Positions 12,929-13,459 of a DNA stretch of 13,459 nucleotides are shown here, piece after piece; the first letter of the stretch is position 1, and each line of letters opens with the position of its first letter. The DNA lies in assembly GCA_964540005.1 (NCBI GenBank), contig CAZILN010000341.1, positions 1-13,459 on the forward strand. Direction: 5' to 3'. The translations under genes and the position numbers were made by a program. The DNA is from CAZILN01 sp964540005 (GTDB lineage: Bacteria > Bacteroidota > Bacteroidia > Bacteroidales > SM23-62). The notes below the pieces were generated by a model. The model ran no database searches. It had not been told where the DNA came from and saw nothing but the letters and a program-made list of their open reading frames with translations.

Positions 12929-13459
12929 ATGAAGCGCATAACTATTTTAATTATTTCTCTGACCCTTACATCTATACAAAGCTATTCACAGCAGGATGAT
13001 CTTCAAAAGTATCTCGATAGTTATATTGAAACAGGTTCGGTGAACTTTTCAGATAAAATCCATGACCTGGCACCAGGTTCGCAGTATGATCTTTTCTGCC
13101 AGATATGGGATAAAAGGATATCCGCTCCCGGAGAAGCAATCAGGCTGGCCGAAGATTTGATCAGCCGGCATGCAGATTTCCCGGAGGCTCATATGGCTAT
13201 GGGATATTTACAAATGGAAGAAGAAGCTGAGTATGAGGCTGCGATTAAGCATTTTGACAAGGCGATTGCACTCAAGAAGGATCTCTATATGGCTTTTGTG
13301 TTCAGAGGGCTTGCCAGAATATATTTGAACGACCATAAGGCCGCACTTGAGGATTTTGATGCGGTGCTATCAAAAACCCGTAATAATGCCCTGGCAGCTT
13401 TGTTACGCGGTGTGGCACGATACAAGACAGGTGATATCTCAACCCTGGTCTCTGACTTC
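12929..13459 (+). CDS. secreted TPR-repeat protein, 5' part only
   Basis: An open frame of 177 codons that runs off the right edge without a stop. Residues 1-20 are a signal peptide (MKRITILIISLTLTSIQSYS) with probable cleavage before Q21, the same S|Q junction as in the giant protein. TPR-like helical hairpins follow: about 85-118 (PEAHMAMGYLQMEEEAEYEA, then AIKHFDKAIALKKD), 119-152 (AFVFRGLARIYLNDHKAALE) and a third begun at 154-177 (ALLRGVARYKTGD). TPRs bind other proteins, so this is probably a periplasmic scaffold. An AAAAAGG stretch lies 6 bp before the ATG. It starts 36 bp after the terminator; I see no clear TAnnTTTG element in that gap, so it depends on read-through or on a weak promoter. 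A link to the giant protein is suggested only by position. Confidence 0.85.
   Translation, partial: MKRITILIISLTLTSIQSYSQQDDLQKYLDSYIETGSVNFSDKIHDLAPGSQYDLFCQIWDKRISAPGEAIRLAEDLISRHADFPEAHMAMGYLQMEEEAEYEAAIKHFDKAIALKKDLYMAFVFRGLARIYLNDHKAALEDFDAVLSKTRNNALAALLRGVARYKTGDISTLVSDF

Overview
The window comes from a member of the Bacteroidota, probably an anaerobic or marine Bacteroidales/Marinilabiliales-type organism. The evidence is a type IX secretion (T9SS) C-terminal sorting domain, SprB repeats, signal peptides cut just before a glutamine, promoter elements of the Bacteroidota form TAnnTTTG, A-rich rather than Shine-Dalgarno-rich start regions, and a padR-pspC pair typical of the phylum. The rank below phylum is a guess.

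Layout. Positions 1-2400 are read leftwards: tRNA-Gln(UUG) with its own promoter, a 519-aa PspC-type membrane protein, the PadR-type repressor just upstream of it, and a leader holding a possible small signal-peptide ORF, a 12-bp perfect palindrome and a good promoter. From about 2530 everything is read rightwards: a DUF2797 zinc-site protein with its own promoter, a roughly 300-bp gap, a giant secreted protein gene (3687-12842, 3051 aa), a strong intrinsic terminator, and the first 177 codons of a secreted TPR protein that runs off the window.

The giant protein dominates the window. In order it has a signal peptide, eleven tandem cysteine-containing repeats of about 110 aa, one SprB repeat, fourteen SBBP-type beta-propeller units (826 aa), a second SprB repeat, nine PKD domains and a type A T9SS sorting domain. 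I see no catalytic domain. The architecture fits an exported, surface-attached or released adhesin or structural protein. Three features deserve follow-up: the fourteen (2 x 7) propeller units bracketed by SprB repeats; the complete absence of cysteine over the 984-residue centre, against 4-6 cysteines in every N-terminal repeat; and the mosaic order of two repeat subtypes.

The leftward operon looks like a self-regulated envelope-stress module (PadR repressor plus PspC/toastrack-like membrane protein). I found no mobile elements, CRISPR arrays or rRNA. I did not find a clearly undescribed biological system; the least-characterised element is the 11-copy Cys repeat array and its combination with the central propeller.
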